A DNA stretch of 64,000 nucleotides from Tomitella cavernea. Lineage in GTDB: Bacteria > Actinomycetota > Actinomycetes > Mycobacteriales > Mycobacteriaceae. The notes beneath the pieces were generated by a model. It ran no database searches and was not told the DNA's origin. It saw only the letters and a list, made by a program, of their open reading frames with translations. Made by a program: the position numbers and the translations under genes. Each line of letters begins with the position of its first letter. Positions within the stretch are counted from its first letter, which is position 1. The stretch spans positions 62,001 through 126,000 of the forward strand of contig NZ_JAENKO010000001.1 of assembly GCF_016599145.1 (NCBI RefSeq), written 5' to 3'. Of this stretch, positions 55,114 to 62,255 are shown piece by piece.

Positions 55114-55554
55114 TCACACCCGCATGGCGGCCTGCGCGTCGCAGTAGGCGAGCGCCTCGCCCACATTGCGGCGCAGCTCCACGTCGGCGCCGATCATCCG
55201 CAACGGCCGTGCCACCGGACGCGACGCCACCACCACACACGCCACCTTCTCGTAACGGGCAGCACCGCAGAAATCCATCAGGGTGGCCAAGCTCGGCGTG
55301 CTCATGAAATCGACGCCAGTCGCGTCGACCACGACGCCGCCGGCGGGCGGGTCATCGAGCAGCCCGGCCAACGCGTCCGCGAGACGGGCCGGCTGTGGAT
55401 CATCCGCCGTCCCGGACAACGACAGGAGGACCGTCGGCCCCAGGTTCACCCGGTCGATCGTGAAGACAACGGCATCGACGGCGCCGTCGCACAACATGGA
55501 CTCAACGAAACCGCAGGCATCGGCCCACGGGGCAGCAGGTTGAAGTACTGGCAT
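55114..55554 (-). CDS. STAS-domain protein (anti-sigma antagonist-like) in the prophage
   Basis: This 146-residue protein has a STAS fold: FTIDRVNLGPTVLLSLSGTAD, GGVVVDATGVDFMSTPSLATLM (the Ser/Thr region that is phosphorylated in SpoIIAA-type proteins, here MSTPSL) and KVACVVVASRPVARPLRMIGAD. GAGGAG lies nine bases before the ATG at 55554. A stand-alone STAS protein could bind a host anti-sigma factor. Why a prophage carries one is not clear. Confidence 0.75.
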   Translation of the reverse strand: MPVLQPAAPWADACGFVESMLCDGAVDAVVFTIDRVNLGPTVLLSLSGTADDPQPARLADALAGLLDDPPAGGVVVDATGVDFMSTPSLATLMDFCGAARYEKVACVVVASRPVARPLRMIGADVELRRNVGEALAYCDAQAAMRV

Positions 55555-55808
55555 AAAGCTGCACTCCTCCTCGACTCGAGCTACATGCCGCCGCCGCGCA
55601 GTGCGCGTGTGCGGCGGCCGACTCATCGGCTACCGCCCGCCTGCACGGGCAGGTAGTGATGCCCAGGAACGGCTATGTTTTCAACCGCAGGTGACCGACC
55701 CTACGCGGCCTAGCGCAACTATGTAACCGTCCAAGACGCCGCAGCTCAGCCACCTCGGGAAGCACAGCCGTGTAATCCGAACGAACGACACACGAACGGC
55801 TCGACGCG

Positions 55809-56276
55809 TTACGAGATGAAGATCGCCTCGAGGAATGTGCGCCAGATCGCGGCACCCACGATGGCGACGAGTGCAGAGTAGACCGCGACCCACACGAGCA
55901 GACGCGTAGTCACGTCGAGGGCAGTGCACACGAACGCTAAGGCGCGGTGGTTCTCGCAGTAGGCACTCACACGATGTTCCCGTGCAGGGAGGTTATGGGC
56001 GTTCATGGCACGGTAGTGCAGATAGTCGCCGAACAGGGTGGCGTCCAGCATCGACTGGAGCGGTTTGAGCCCCGCAACTACGCCCGAGTCCTCGGACGAC
56101 ATCGCCGCTGTTCGCCGCGGCTTGTCCGGCTCCGATTCCTCGAGTTCCTGCGCGCGGGTACGCAATTCCTTCACCTCGTTGACGTCCAACTCCGTCGGAG
56201 TGACCGTCGAGTTGACCTGCGTGCTCTGGAGGCCCCCGCCGTCCGCGTCCTCGATCGGCGTTCCCGCGTTCTCCAT
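55809..56276 (-). CDS. Membrane protein coupled to ImmA/IrrE peptidase
   Basis: This 155-residue protein has a hydrophilic N-terminal half (GLQSTQVNSTVTPTELDVNE, then a charged coil VKELRTRAQELEESEPDKPRR) and one or two membrane helices near the C-terminus (ALAFVCTALDVTTRLLVW and VAVYSALVAIVGAAIW). The ATG overlaps the stop of the ImmA gene (TGATG), so it is a translationally coupled pair. No family is recognised. A membrane effector or anchor controlled by the peptidase is an inference. Confidence 0.6.
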   Translation of the reverse strand: MENAGTPIEDADGGGLQSTQVNSTVTPTELDVNEVKELRTRAQELEESEPDKPRRTAAMSSEDSGVVAGLKPLQSMLDATLFGDYLHYRAMNAHNLPAREHRVSAYCENHRALAFVCTALDVTTRLLVWVAVYSALVAIVGAAIWRTFLEAIFIS

Positions 56277-56806
56277 CACCACTGCGTCAGCCCGAGGTTC
56301 TTCATCCGGTGCTTCAAAGCATCCAGCGAGACCCCGAGTTCGCGGGCCACACGTACCGGGTCCTGATACCCCGCCAGCAGCTCTCGCACAATCGGCTCGG
56401 GCATGAGCAGCGCCGCTGCGAACTGATTCGCGTAGATCTCCTCTTCGTACGTTCCACAGGCCGAACGTTCGTCGCGGCGATGTACATAGGCTTCGTGCTC
56501 GGGGCCGGCAGCAGTCATGTTGTGGAAGTAGTGCCCCAGTTCGTGCGCACAGGTGAACCGCTGACGGACAGGTGCGTGCTCGCTGTTTAGGAAGATCTCT
56601 GGATCCGAATTTCTGTCGACCTTGGCGATCATGCCGGACCGGTTGTTGTCCATTTGCACGGAGTAGACGTTGATGCCCAGGTCGCGCGCGATCATCACTG
56701 GATCGACCGGGTACTGGAACTCATAGCCTGGCCCTGCGAGTCCCTGGAGGACACGCTTAGCGGCGTCCTCTGGACGCCACCGTGGCCGAGTCGACGCGCC
56801 CACCAC
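56276..56806 (-). CDS. ImmA/IrrE-family metallopeptidase
   Basis: This 176-residue protein has the zinc motif RFTCAHELGHYFHNM (HELGH) with a third ligand probable in YEEEIYANQFAAALLMP, the pattern of ImmA/IrrE (COG2856). The C-terminal LGVSLDALKHRMKNLGLTQW is typical of the family. ImmA proteins cleave phage or ICE repressors in SOS induction. No HTH repressor gene is next to it here. The GTG start has GGGAGGTGGC upstream, and it overlaps the membrane-protein gene. Confidence 0.85.
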   Translation of the reverse strand: MVGASTRPRWRPEDAAKRVLQGLAGPGYEFQYPVDPVMIARDLGINVYSVQMDNNRSGMIAKVDRNSDPEIFLNSEHAPVRQRFTCAHELGHYFHNMTAAGPEHEAYVHRRDERSACGTYEEEIYANQFAAALLMPEPIVRELLAGYQDPVRVARELGVSLDALKHRMKNLGLTQW

Positions 56807-57069
56807 GCCACCTCCCGTATCCTCGCTGATCTGCTCGACTTCCTCATCGCCTACAGCGCTATCGCGCTGGTGGATGTTTCACCGGCGATCATGTGCGGGC
56901 GTTCTGCCGACAGGTTATCCCGGGCGGTGAGCGTGCGACGAGATATATCCCACTTCGGAGTGGCGCAGTTCACTCCACACAGCGATGACAGGCTCCTGCA
57001 CCCTGGATCTCTACTGTCGCGAGCGATCGGCAATCCGCCGGTCACACAATAGGAGGGGCTCCGAGGAAT
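56807..57069. other. 263-bp region upstream of immA
   Basis: No convincing gene is seen on either strand; open frames here are antisense or short. The minus strand holds GGGATATATCTCG (about 56939-56951), a possible -10 for the immA operon, next to CACT-CCGA-AGTG (56954-56965), a small inverted repeat. Confidence 0.4.
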
Positions 57070-57306
57070 GTGAAGACCAGCGGACGGTACAGGCGCACCG
57101 GCGATCGGTTCCCCCGGGGCGGGCTCTGGATGAGCCGCCACGGCAAGTACGCCTTCGTGCAAGCTCCTGCGCACGGCGTCTTCCCGCACTGTCCATGCTG
57201 CGGCCGTACCGAGCGCTGGGTGCTGAGTCCGTACCTGCCCGGCGAGGTGTGGCCGCCCGAAGGGTGGGTCGAGCTGCAGAGGCGGCAGAGCGTGCCGATC
57301 TACTGA
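57070..57306 (+). CDS. Small zinc-finger-like protein, unknown
   Basis: This 78-residue protein has HCPCCGRTERWVL (a CxxC-type pair with a third Cys), then SPYLPGEVWPPEGWVEL. GAGG lies three bases before the GTG, with AGGAGGGG further upstream. Codon use is like its neighbours. Small Cys-pair proteins of this type are common in actinophage genomes; no function is known. Confidence 0.55.
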   Translation: MKTSGRYRRTGDRFPRGGLWMSRHGKYAFVQAPAHGVFPHCPCCGRTERWVLSPYLPGEVWPPEGWVELQRRQSVPIY

Positions 57307-57316
57307 GGCACGGCGG

Positions 57317-57351
57317 CCGGCCCCCGTGCGTCGTCCACGCGCGGGGGCCGG
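57317..57351. terminator. Hairpin terminator after the small zinc-finger ORF
   Basis: 10-base arms CCGGCCCCCG and CGGGGGCCGG enclose a 15-base loop that can pair further (GTGCG with CGCGC). It lies about 10 bases after the stop codon. Confidence 0.6.
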
Positions 57352-57511
57352 GGTGGCCGCCGCCCCTCTGAGCTGCGACCAGCGCGCACTCTACCCCGAC
57401 CGTGTTTCATCAGCGGTAGGAATACGGCAACCCGCGCCTTCCTATAGCGCCCGATGCAACCCGCCGATGCTGCGCGCGTACGACGCGGCCCCGGTCGGCC
57501 GGCACTGCTGA

Positions 57512-57634
57512 TCACCGCGGCCACCCCCAGCGGCGGATCGGGGTGCCGGCCGTGCCGAGGGGTGCACGTTGCAGCAGATCGCAGACGTGATCGCCTGGAC
57601 CCGGGCCGCCGTGCACTACCGGCGCAGAGGCTAG
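57512..57634 (+). pseudogene. HTH-domain remnant
   Basis: The open stretch after a stop at 57509 reads ... AGRAEGCTLQQIADVIAWTR and ends AAVHYRRRG. CTLQQIADVIAWTRAAVHYR is the recognition part of a helix-turn-helix. No ATG or GTG start is in frame (a TTG at 57569 only). The TAG stop shares CTAG with the stop of the convergent tail gene. It is probably the 3' end of a decayed phage regulator. Confidence 0.35.
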
Positions 57635-58878
57635 AGGTCGCCACCCGACCAATCATCCACCGCAACGGTTTCGATGCCCGGCCGGATACCGACGTACCTG
57701 CCCGCAGGCAACGTGCCCGTGTAGGAGCCTTTCGCAACACCATTCAGATAGAACGTGGCTGTGCTGCCGACCTTCTCCAGTCGGATCACGTCACCCGCTA
57801 CACCCTCACTGGACGACGTGGTGCCGTATGTGAGGACCGTCGTCGCACTGTTACCCGCGCCCGGTACGACCGTGTAGATGTACCAGTAACCCCCGGTACG
57901 GACGGACAGGTGCAGCGACTCGTTCGTGCCACCCGCGTTGGATGCGAGGGTGACGCCGGGCGCGCCTGATGTGACAGAGGCCGGTTCGGTGATTGTGCAT
58001 TGTGCGAACTGGTCGTCCGTGAGGGTCGGCTTCTCACCCCAGATGGCGCAGTCGGAGTAGCCGATGCGCGACGACGACCCCGTGCCGGACACGGTTCCGC
58101 TGGTGATCGTGAACCCCTCGGACGCATAGTAGGTGCGGACGATCCAAGGGGTAGTGAGCGGGCCGTCCGCACGGTTGAAGTCGTCGGCGAACAACTTGTA
58201 CGTCACGCCGACCGCAGGCAGAGCCAGCGTGCCCTCACCCGACAGCAGCAGGGTGCGGCTGAACGCGGCGTGCGCATCCAGCGCAAGACTGCCAATACCG
58301 GACATAGACAACGGCGTCACTCCCACGCCCGCCGCAGTCGCCGAGAACGTGCCCTCGCCGGACAGTTGGAGCATCCCGTATTCGACCTCGATCGCAGGCA
58401 GAGACAGTGTGCCCTCGCCGGTGCGTTGCAGAATCCGCTCGAACGTGGCGTGCGCCGGCATGCCCAGCGTGCCCTCGCCCGACAGGGCCAGGTTGCGTCC
58501 GTACCCGCCCTCGGCGGGCATCGTCAGCGTGCCCTCACCCGACAGCGGAAGGGCCACCCGGTAGACGCCGTGCGCCGTCATACTCAACGTGCCCTCGCCG
58601 GTACGGGCGAACGCTGCCGTCGCCACCACCGACACTGGCATCGTCAACGTGCCCTCACCCGACAGCGGCAGGTGTGCGTGCCCGACCATCGTCGCGGCGA
58701 GCATCAGCGTGCCCTTACCCGACAGCCACAGCACGCGCTCCAACGCGAACGTCGGCATCAACCCATCAGGGATCGTCACCGACGCCGCCGCCCACGACGG
58801 GGCCTCCACCGCCGGCGCATCCACGCCAGGGGCTTCGACGCCGACCGCCGACCACCGCGGCGCTACCAGCTCCGTCAC
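57631..58878 (-). CDS. Minor tail protein with nine 20-residue GEGTL repeats
   Basis: This 415-residue protein has a Pro/Ala/Val N-terminal segment (1-51), nine exact 20-residue repeats (52-231) with consensus xSGEGTLxxPA, and a C-terminal domain of about 185 residues from ADDFNRADGPLTTPW to the end DDWSGGDL. The latter is a concanavalin/lectin-like fold often seen in actinophage minor tail proteins. It probably binds a surface carbohydrate. The GTG start lies one base after the previous stop. The repeats would form a beta-solenoid or stalk. Confidence 0.75.
   Translation of the reverse strand: MTELVAPRWSAVGVEAPGVDAPAVEAPSWAAASVTIPDGLMPTFALERVLWLSGKGTLMLAATMVGHAHLPLSGEGTLTMPVSVVATAAFARTGEGTLSMTAHGVYRVALPLSGEGTLTMPAEGGYGRNLALSGEGTLGMPAHATFERILQRTGEGTLSLPAIEVEYGMLQLSGEGTFSATAAGVGVTPLSMSGIGSLALDAHAAFSRTLLLSGEGTLALPAVGVTYKLFADDFNRADGPLTTPWIVRTYYASEGFTITSGTVSGTGSSSRIGYSDCAIWGEKPTLTDDQFAQCTITEPASVTSGAPGVTLASNAGGTNESLHLSVRTGGYWYIYTVVPGAGNSATTVLTYGTTSSSEGVAGDVIRLEKVGSTATFYLNGVAKGSYTGTLPAGRYVGIRPGIETVAVDDWSGGDL
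58186..58725 (-). repeat. Nine 60-bp coding repeats in the tail gene
   Basis: Nine consecutive 60-base units (20 codons) encode GEGTL-type repeats with no length variation. At DNA level GTGCCCTCGCCCGACAG or GTGCCCTCACCCGACAG recurs in the plus strand. Two variant units start with RTGEGTL; two are diverged (LSGEGTF, MSGIGSL). Confidence 0.9.
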
Positions 58879-58879
58879 G

Positions 58880-59209
58880 TCACGCCTGCGTGTACGTCGG
58901 GGTCACCTTCACCTGTCCGTCCGCGTTCAGGATCGTGGTGGTGATCGTCCCCGAATCCACGATCGTGCCGGACGCGTCATGCAGCGCACCATAGTCCCAC
59001 GTGCCAGCCGGGGCCTCGAACGTCACCTCAGCGCCCGAGACGGTGGACGACGCGGCCGCCCCCCACGTGATCGCTTGCCGGGCGTACGACGTGCCGGTGC
59101 ACTCCGAACCGGACCCGGCCGGATCGCCGGACCACAGGCTGAGTTTCACTGCCCGCGACGCGTACTCGTCGGCCAGGGCATTGCGGGTTGCCTCTACGCG
59201 GATCGTCAT
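58880..59209 (-). CDS. Phage tail-region protein, unknown
   Basis: This 109-residue protein (MTIRVEATRNALADEYASRA ... VTPTYTQA) has a repeated beta-strand layout with VKLSLWSGDPAGSGSEC and FEAPAGTWDYGALHDASG. Such small proteins are usual next to actinophage minor tail genes. The ATG lies one base after the stop of the preceding gene, so the longer open frame upstream is not used. The function is unknown. Confidence 0.6.
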   Translation of the reverse strand: MTIRVEATRNALADEYASRAVKLSLWSGDPAGSGSECTGTSYARQAITWGAAASSTVSGAEVTFEAPAGTWDYGALHDASGTIVDSGTITTTILNADGQVKVTPTYTQA

Positions 59210-59210
59210 G

Positions 59211-59546
59211 TCAAGCGTCCTTCCGGTCGATGGTGCCATAGAAGAAGCACCGGTCAAGGGTCTCGGAGCCCTGCGGGATGTGCACCAGCAGGAGGTACTG
59301 TGCGCGCTCGGGGATAAGGTCCGTCTTCGCCGTCTGCACCCACCAGGTGATCGAAGTGGACGACACGACGCCCGTCCACGTGTCCAGAACCGTGGACGTA
59401 GGGTTGCGGCCCTCACGGATGACGATCTCCGCCGTCGTGCCGGACGGAAACTCTTGCGTGCCAGGTGGGTGCACCGTCAGCTGGAAGTCCTGGCCGGATT
59501 GCAGGATCAGTTTCGACTTGATCCCTTCTGCGTCAAGCGTGGCCAT
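59211..59546 (-). CDS. Phage tail-region protein, unknown
   Basis: This 111-residue protein (MATLDAEGIKSKLILQSGQD ... FYGTIDRKDA) has strands such as FQLTVHPPGTQEFPSG and STSITWWVQTAKTDLI. GAGGAGGCAGCC precedes the ATG at 59546. It overlaps the end of the upstream gene by 14 bases. It resembles tail accessory proteins by position only. Confidence 0.6.
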   Translation of the reverse strand: MATLDAEGIKSKLILQSGQDFQLTVHPPGTQEFPSGTTAEIVIREGRNPTSTVLDTWTGVVSSTSITWWVQTAKTDLIPERAQYLLLVHIPQGSETLDRCFFYGTIDRKDA

Positions 59547-59850
59547 CGGCTGCCTCCTCCAGTGCGTATCCGGCGACGAACAGGGCGTAGGCGTGGGACG
59601 CGAAACCCGATATGGAACCCGGCAGCCTGACCATGATTTTCGCCGCGCCGCCCCGCTCCGGTCCATGCGACGGCACTACCACCGTCTCCTGCTGCGACGG
59701 CTCGCCCGTACGCTGGTCCACCGGGCCCACCGACGTGAACACCGTCACGAACTCGTGACCCGCCAACGGCGGGTCCATGCGGTAGCAGCGAGCCTCACCC
59801 GCAAAACCACCCACGACGCCCATCACTAGGGTCGCTCGCCCTGCTTCCAT
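59533..59850 (-). CDS. Phage tail-region protein, unknown
   Basis: This 105-residue protein (MEAGRATLVMGVVGGFAGEA ... AYALFVAGYALEEAADGHA) has a beta-rich N-terminal half (VTVFTSVGPVDQRTGEP, ETVVVPSHGPERGG) and no recognisable family. The ATG overlaps the stop of the upstream glycine-rich gene (TAATG). Its position suggests a tail component or chaperone. Confidence 0.55.
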   Translation of the reverse strand: MEAGRATLVMGVVGGFAGEARCYRMDPPLAGHEFVTVFTSVGPVDQRTGEPSQQETVVVPSHGPERGGAAKIMVRLPGSISGFASHAYALFVAGYALEEAADGHA

Positions 59851-60461
59851 TAGCCCTCCTCGATCACGAGAGTCTCGATGATGGTGACGCGCCCCGGGCC
59901 GCCGACGGTCGCGCCGATGCCGCCGCCACCGCCCGGAGATTCACCGCGCCGCCCGGTGCTGCCGCCTCGTCCTGCCTGGAACCAGCCCGGCCACAGTGGG
60001 TGGAAGCCGTTGCGGTAGTCGCCGCCCGACACGCCCCCCGACGTGCCGCCCCCGCCGCAACCGGCGAGGTTCCCGATGGGCTGGTTCGATACCGACTCGC
60101 CGGCGCCGCTGGAACCTCTGCCGCCGCGCCACGGACTGACGCCGCCCTGCCCTGTGCCCTCTGGCGTGCCGGGCTGCCCGCCTGGTGCGGTGAGGTCACC
60201 GAACGATGTGTCTCCACCGGGCTGACCGGCCGCCGACGCTCCGACGACGACGGGCACCTGATCGGGCAGGACCGCCGCGAACAGGCGCGGGCTGACGACG
60301 GTCGCGCCGCCGCCACCACCGCCCTGTGTACCGCCGCCGCCGCCCGCACCCTGCAGGTACACGACGATGGACACGAGGTTCGCGGGCTTGTAGTAAGTGT
60401 CATCAAAGATGAAGGTGACGACGTTGGACTGGTAGTAGCGGATCGACTGCGGCGTGGTCAC
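59850..60461 (-). CDS. Glycine-rich phage tail protein
   Basis: This 203-residue protein has an N-terminal strand block (MTTPQSIRYYQSNVVTFIFDDT, VSIVVYLQGAGGGGGTQGGGG) and a glycine-rich core with GAGGGGGT, GGGGGGATVV and GGQPGTPEGTGQGG; it ends in VTIIETLVIEEG. It matches the glycine-rich end domain of actinophage and Caudoviricetes tail fibres (GRVTIIE is a common end). Start GTGA overlaps the larger glycine-rich gene. Confidence 0.7.
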   Translation of the reverse strand: MTTPQSIRYYQSNVVTFIFDDTYYKPANLVSIVVYLQGAGGGGGTQGGGGGGATVVSPRLFAAVLPDQVPVVVGASAAGQPGGDTSFGDLTAPGGQPGTPEGTGQGGVSPWRGGRGSSGAGESVSNQPIGNLAGCGGGGTSGGVSGGDYRNGFHPLWPGWFQAGRGGSTGRRGESPGGGGGIGATVGGPGRVTIIETLVIEEG

Positions 60462-61495
60462 GAGGTCCGCTCAATCACGTACACGCGCCCCTGGCCGCCG
60501 TTACCGCCACGGGACGTTCCGCTTATCAGGTTGGCTCCGCCCCCGCCGCCGCCACCACCGGACGGGAAACCCCCATTGGCACCGTTGTTGACGCCTGATC
60601 CCCCTCCGCCGCCGCCGGCCCCCGTTGCGGCCAGGCCAACAGCGTTATCTCCACTGTTCCCGGGTGATCCTCCTGGCGAGATCCCCCCAGCGCCTCCCCA
60701 GCCGGGGGGGACGTTGGGGTTAGCCGACTGCCCCGCACCGCCGCCACCGCCCCCGCCGTGCAGGTCGTATTGCGAGACGGAGTTGGTTCCGTTTATCTCG
60801 TTCGCTTCCCATCCAATGCCGCCCCGGCCGCCGGTGATCATGCCGGTACCCCCAGACGACCGGGGGGTGGCCGTAGTATTCGATGACGGGCCTCCGATAC
60901 CACCTCCAGCGGCGATTTCATCGCCACTTTCGGTGATGATCTTCGACGGCGTACCTCCGTAACCGGGGTTAGACCCACTTCCGCCGGAACCGCCCGCCCC
61001 GACCTTGATGGACACCGCGTTCCCCAGCAGCGATCGCGGGACGTTCAGGTGAACCTCTCCGCCCCCGCCGCCGCCGCACCCGACGTACCGCGATCCGCCG
61101 AGATACGCGCCCTGGCCGCCGCCGCCACCACCACCAGAGCCGAGGATGATGAAGTCGATCGACGTCACACCATCCGAGATGTAGTGAGTCTGGTTCGAGT
61201 CGTAGTACACCGACTGGCCCTGCAAGATCATCCGATCCACGGCCTCTTGCAGGTCGGTGATGTAGTTCTGCTGCTCCTGAATGATCGGCAGCTGCTCGAC
61301 GTAGCTGTTGTCAACAGTGTTGAGAATCGCTCCGAGGATGCTGCCGAATCCGCCGAGGATGTTCCCGAAGAAGTTCTGCCGCGCCTGCTCGGCCGGGTCG
61401 AGCAGCGACGCGCCAGGCGCCTGCTCGTCTTGCAGCCCCGAGATCTGGTTGTAACCGCGGAAGTCTTCCGGCTGCTCCCCACTGGGCGTAGTCAC
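60458..61495 (-). CDS. Glycine-rich minor tail protein
   Basis: This 345-residue protein has an N-terminal segment with a short coil (NNFFGNILGGFGSILGAIL-type, EQLPIIQEQQNYITDLQEAVD; residues 40-95) and a glycine-rich C-terminal domain (from about 120: GSGGGGGGGQGAYLGG, then YVGCGGGGGGEVHLNVPRSL), ending GNGGQGRVYVIERTS. It is a longer relative of the next gene. The GTG start overlaps the previous stop, with GGAGG upstream. It probably forms part of the receptor-binding tail tip. Confidence 0.72.
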   Translation of the reverse strand: MTTPSGEQPEDFRGYNQISGLQDEQAPGASLLDPAEQARQNFFGNILGGFGSILGAILNTVDNSYVEQLPIIQEQQNYITDLQEAVDRMILQGQSVYYDSNQTHYISDGVTSIDFIILGSGGGGGGGQGAYLGGSRYVGCGGGGGGEVHLNVPRSLLGNAVSIKVGAGGSGGSGSNPGYGGTPSKIITESGDEIAAGGGIGGPSSNTTATPRSSGGTGMITGGRGGIGWEANEINGTNSVSQYDLHGGGGGGGAGQSANPNVPPGWGGAGGISPGGSPGNSGDNAVGLAATGAGGGGGGSGVNNGANGGFPSGGGGGGGGANLISGTSRGGNGGQGRVYVIERTS

Positions 61496-61932
61496 AGCGT
61501 GTCCTCCGGATGATGCTTCGCGATCGACGCGTCCGCCCGGCGGATCGCCGTGTGCGTCTCCGCGCGCAGCCGCAGGAACTCGGACCAGTCCGCGTCACGA
61601 ACCCTCTGAAACTCCGAGCGGTCCTCGGCGCGCAGCCGGGCGAATGTCTCCCGGTCCTCGCGCACCTCGCCGCCGATCCGCGCCGTGCGCCGCTCGAGCT
61701 CGCCGAGAACCCGGTCCTGCGACGACATACGGTCGAGGATCTCCTCGTGCCTGGCGTCCTGCTCCTCACGCAGATTTGTCGAATGCGCGTTGGACACCTG
61801 GTCCTTGACCTCCCGGGTATCCCGGTACAGGCGGATCAGGGCAATCGTGATCGGCGTGACCACCACGCCTGCGACGGCGATGATCGCCCACAGCACAGGG
61901 TCGACGGACGCGGGAACCGACCCCACCGTCAC
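61492..61932 (-). CDS. DUF2746-like membrane protein with coiled coil
   Basis: This 146-residue protein has one N-terminal membrane helix (VLWAIIAVAGVVVTPITIALI, residues 13-33) and a long charged coiled coil (LREEQDARHEEILDRMSSQD, RREDRET-type). DUF2746-type proteins occur next to holin genes of mycobacteriophages, often annotated as second holin or spanin-like proteins. The GTG start overlaps the holin stop. This points to a lysis role. Confidence 0.65.
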   Translation of the reverse strand: MTVGSVPASVDPVLWAIIAVAGVVVTPITIALIRLYRDTREVKDQVSNAHSTNLREEQDARHEEILDRMSSQDRVLGELERRTARIGGEVREDRETFARLRAEDRSEFQRVRDADWSEFLRLRAETHTAIRRADASIAKHHPEDTL

Positions 61933-62168
61933 TCCCCGCGCTGGCGGCCGCGCGCGGGCAGCAGCGACGGCGAATCGTGGTCACCGATGCCCGACGAGAC
62001 GAGCGAGGTCAGCACGGAGACGAGTGCCGCGGTGCCGACGACGGCGGCCGCGTTACCCCAGTCGAGGTCGAGGACCGTCGTCCCGACGGCGAGCAGGGCG
62101 AGCAGCGCCTGCACGGCGGTCTTCACCGCGCGCTCGCCGGTGTCTTCCCAGAAGTCGATGGTCCACAT
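61929..62168 (-). CDS. Holin
   Basis: This 79-residue protein (MWTIDFWEDTGERAVKTAVQ ...) has two hydrophobic helices (VQALLALLAVGTTVLDLDW and AAVVGTAALVSVLTSLVSS) and a charged C-terminal tail GIGDHDSPSLLPARGRQRGE. The layout is of the r1t-like holins of actinophages. CAGGAGGACGCT directly precedes the ATG at 62168; an upstream in-frame start (62207) is unlikely. It acts with the endolysin encoded just upstream. Confidence 0.8.
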   Translation of the reverse strand: MWTIDFWEDTGERAVKTAVQALLALLAVGTTVLDLDWGNAAAVVGTAALVSVLTSLVSSGIGDHDSPSLLPARGRQRGE

Positions 62169-62189
62169 AGCGTCCTCCTGCAGGTATGC

Positions 62190-62219
62190 GAAAACCCCCG
62201 CGGGCACTACAGCGGGGGT
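62190..62219 (-). terminator. Rho-independent terminator between endolysin and holin
   Basis: On the minus strand 8-base arms (ACCCCCGC/GCGGGGGT) enclose a 10-base loop and are followed by TTTTC, a short U tract. It lies 37 bases after the endolysin stop and just upstream of the holin. Confidence 0.65.
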
Positions 62220-62255
62220 CGGGTTCGGGTGCGTATGAAGTTGTGGCCGGCTCGG

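Noticed and set aside
56851-57189. 112-residue minus-strand open frame upstream of immA
   Set aside because: It is antisense to the small zinc-finger ORF over most of its length and shows no family pattern or ribosome site.
57300-57743. Minus-strand 147-residue open frame beside the tail gene
   Set aside because: Low-complexity Arg/Ser translation overlapping the end of the tail gene in another frame.
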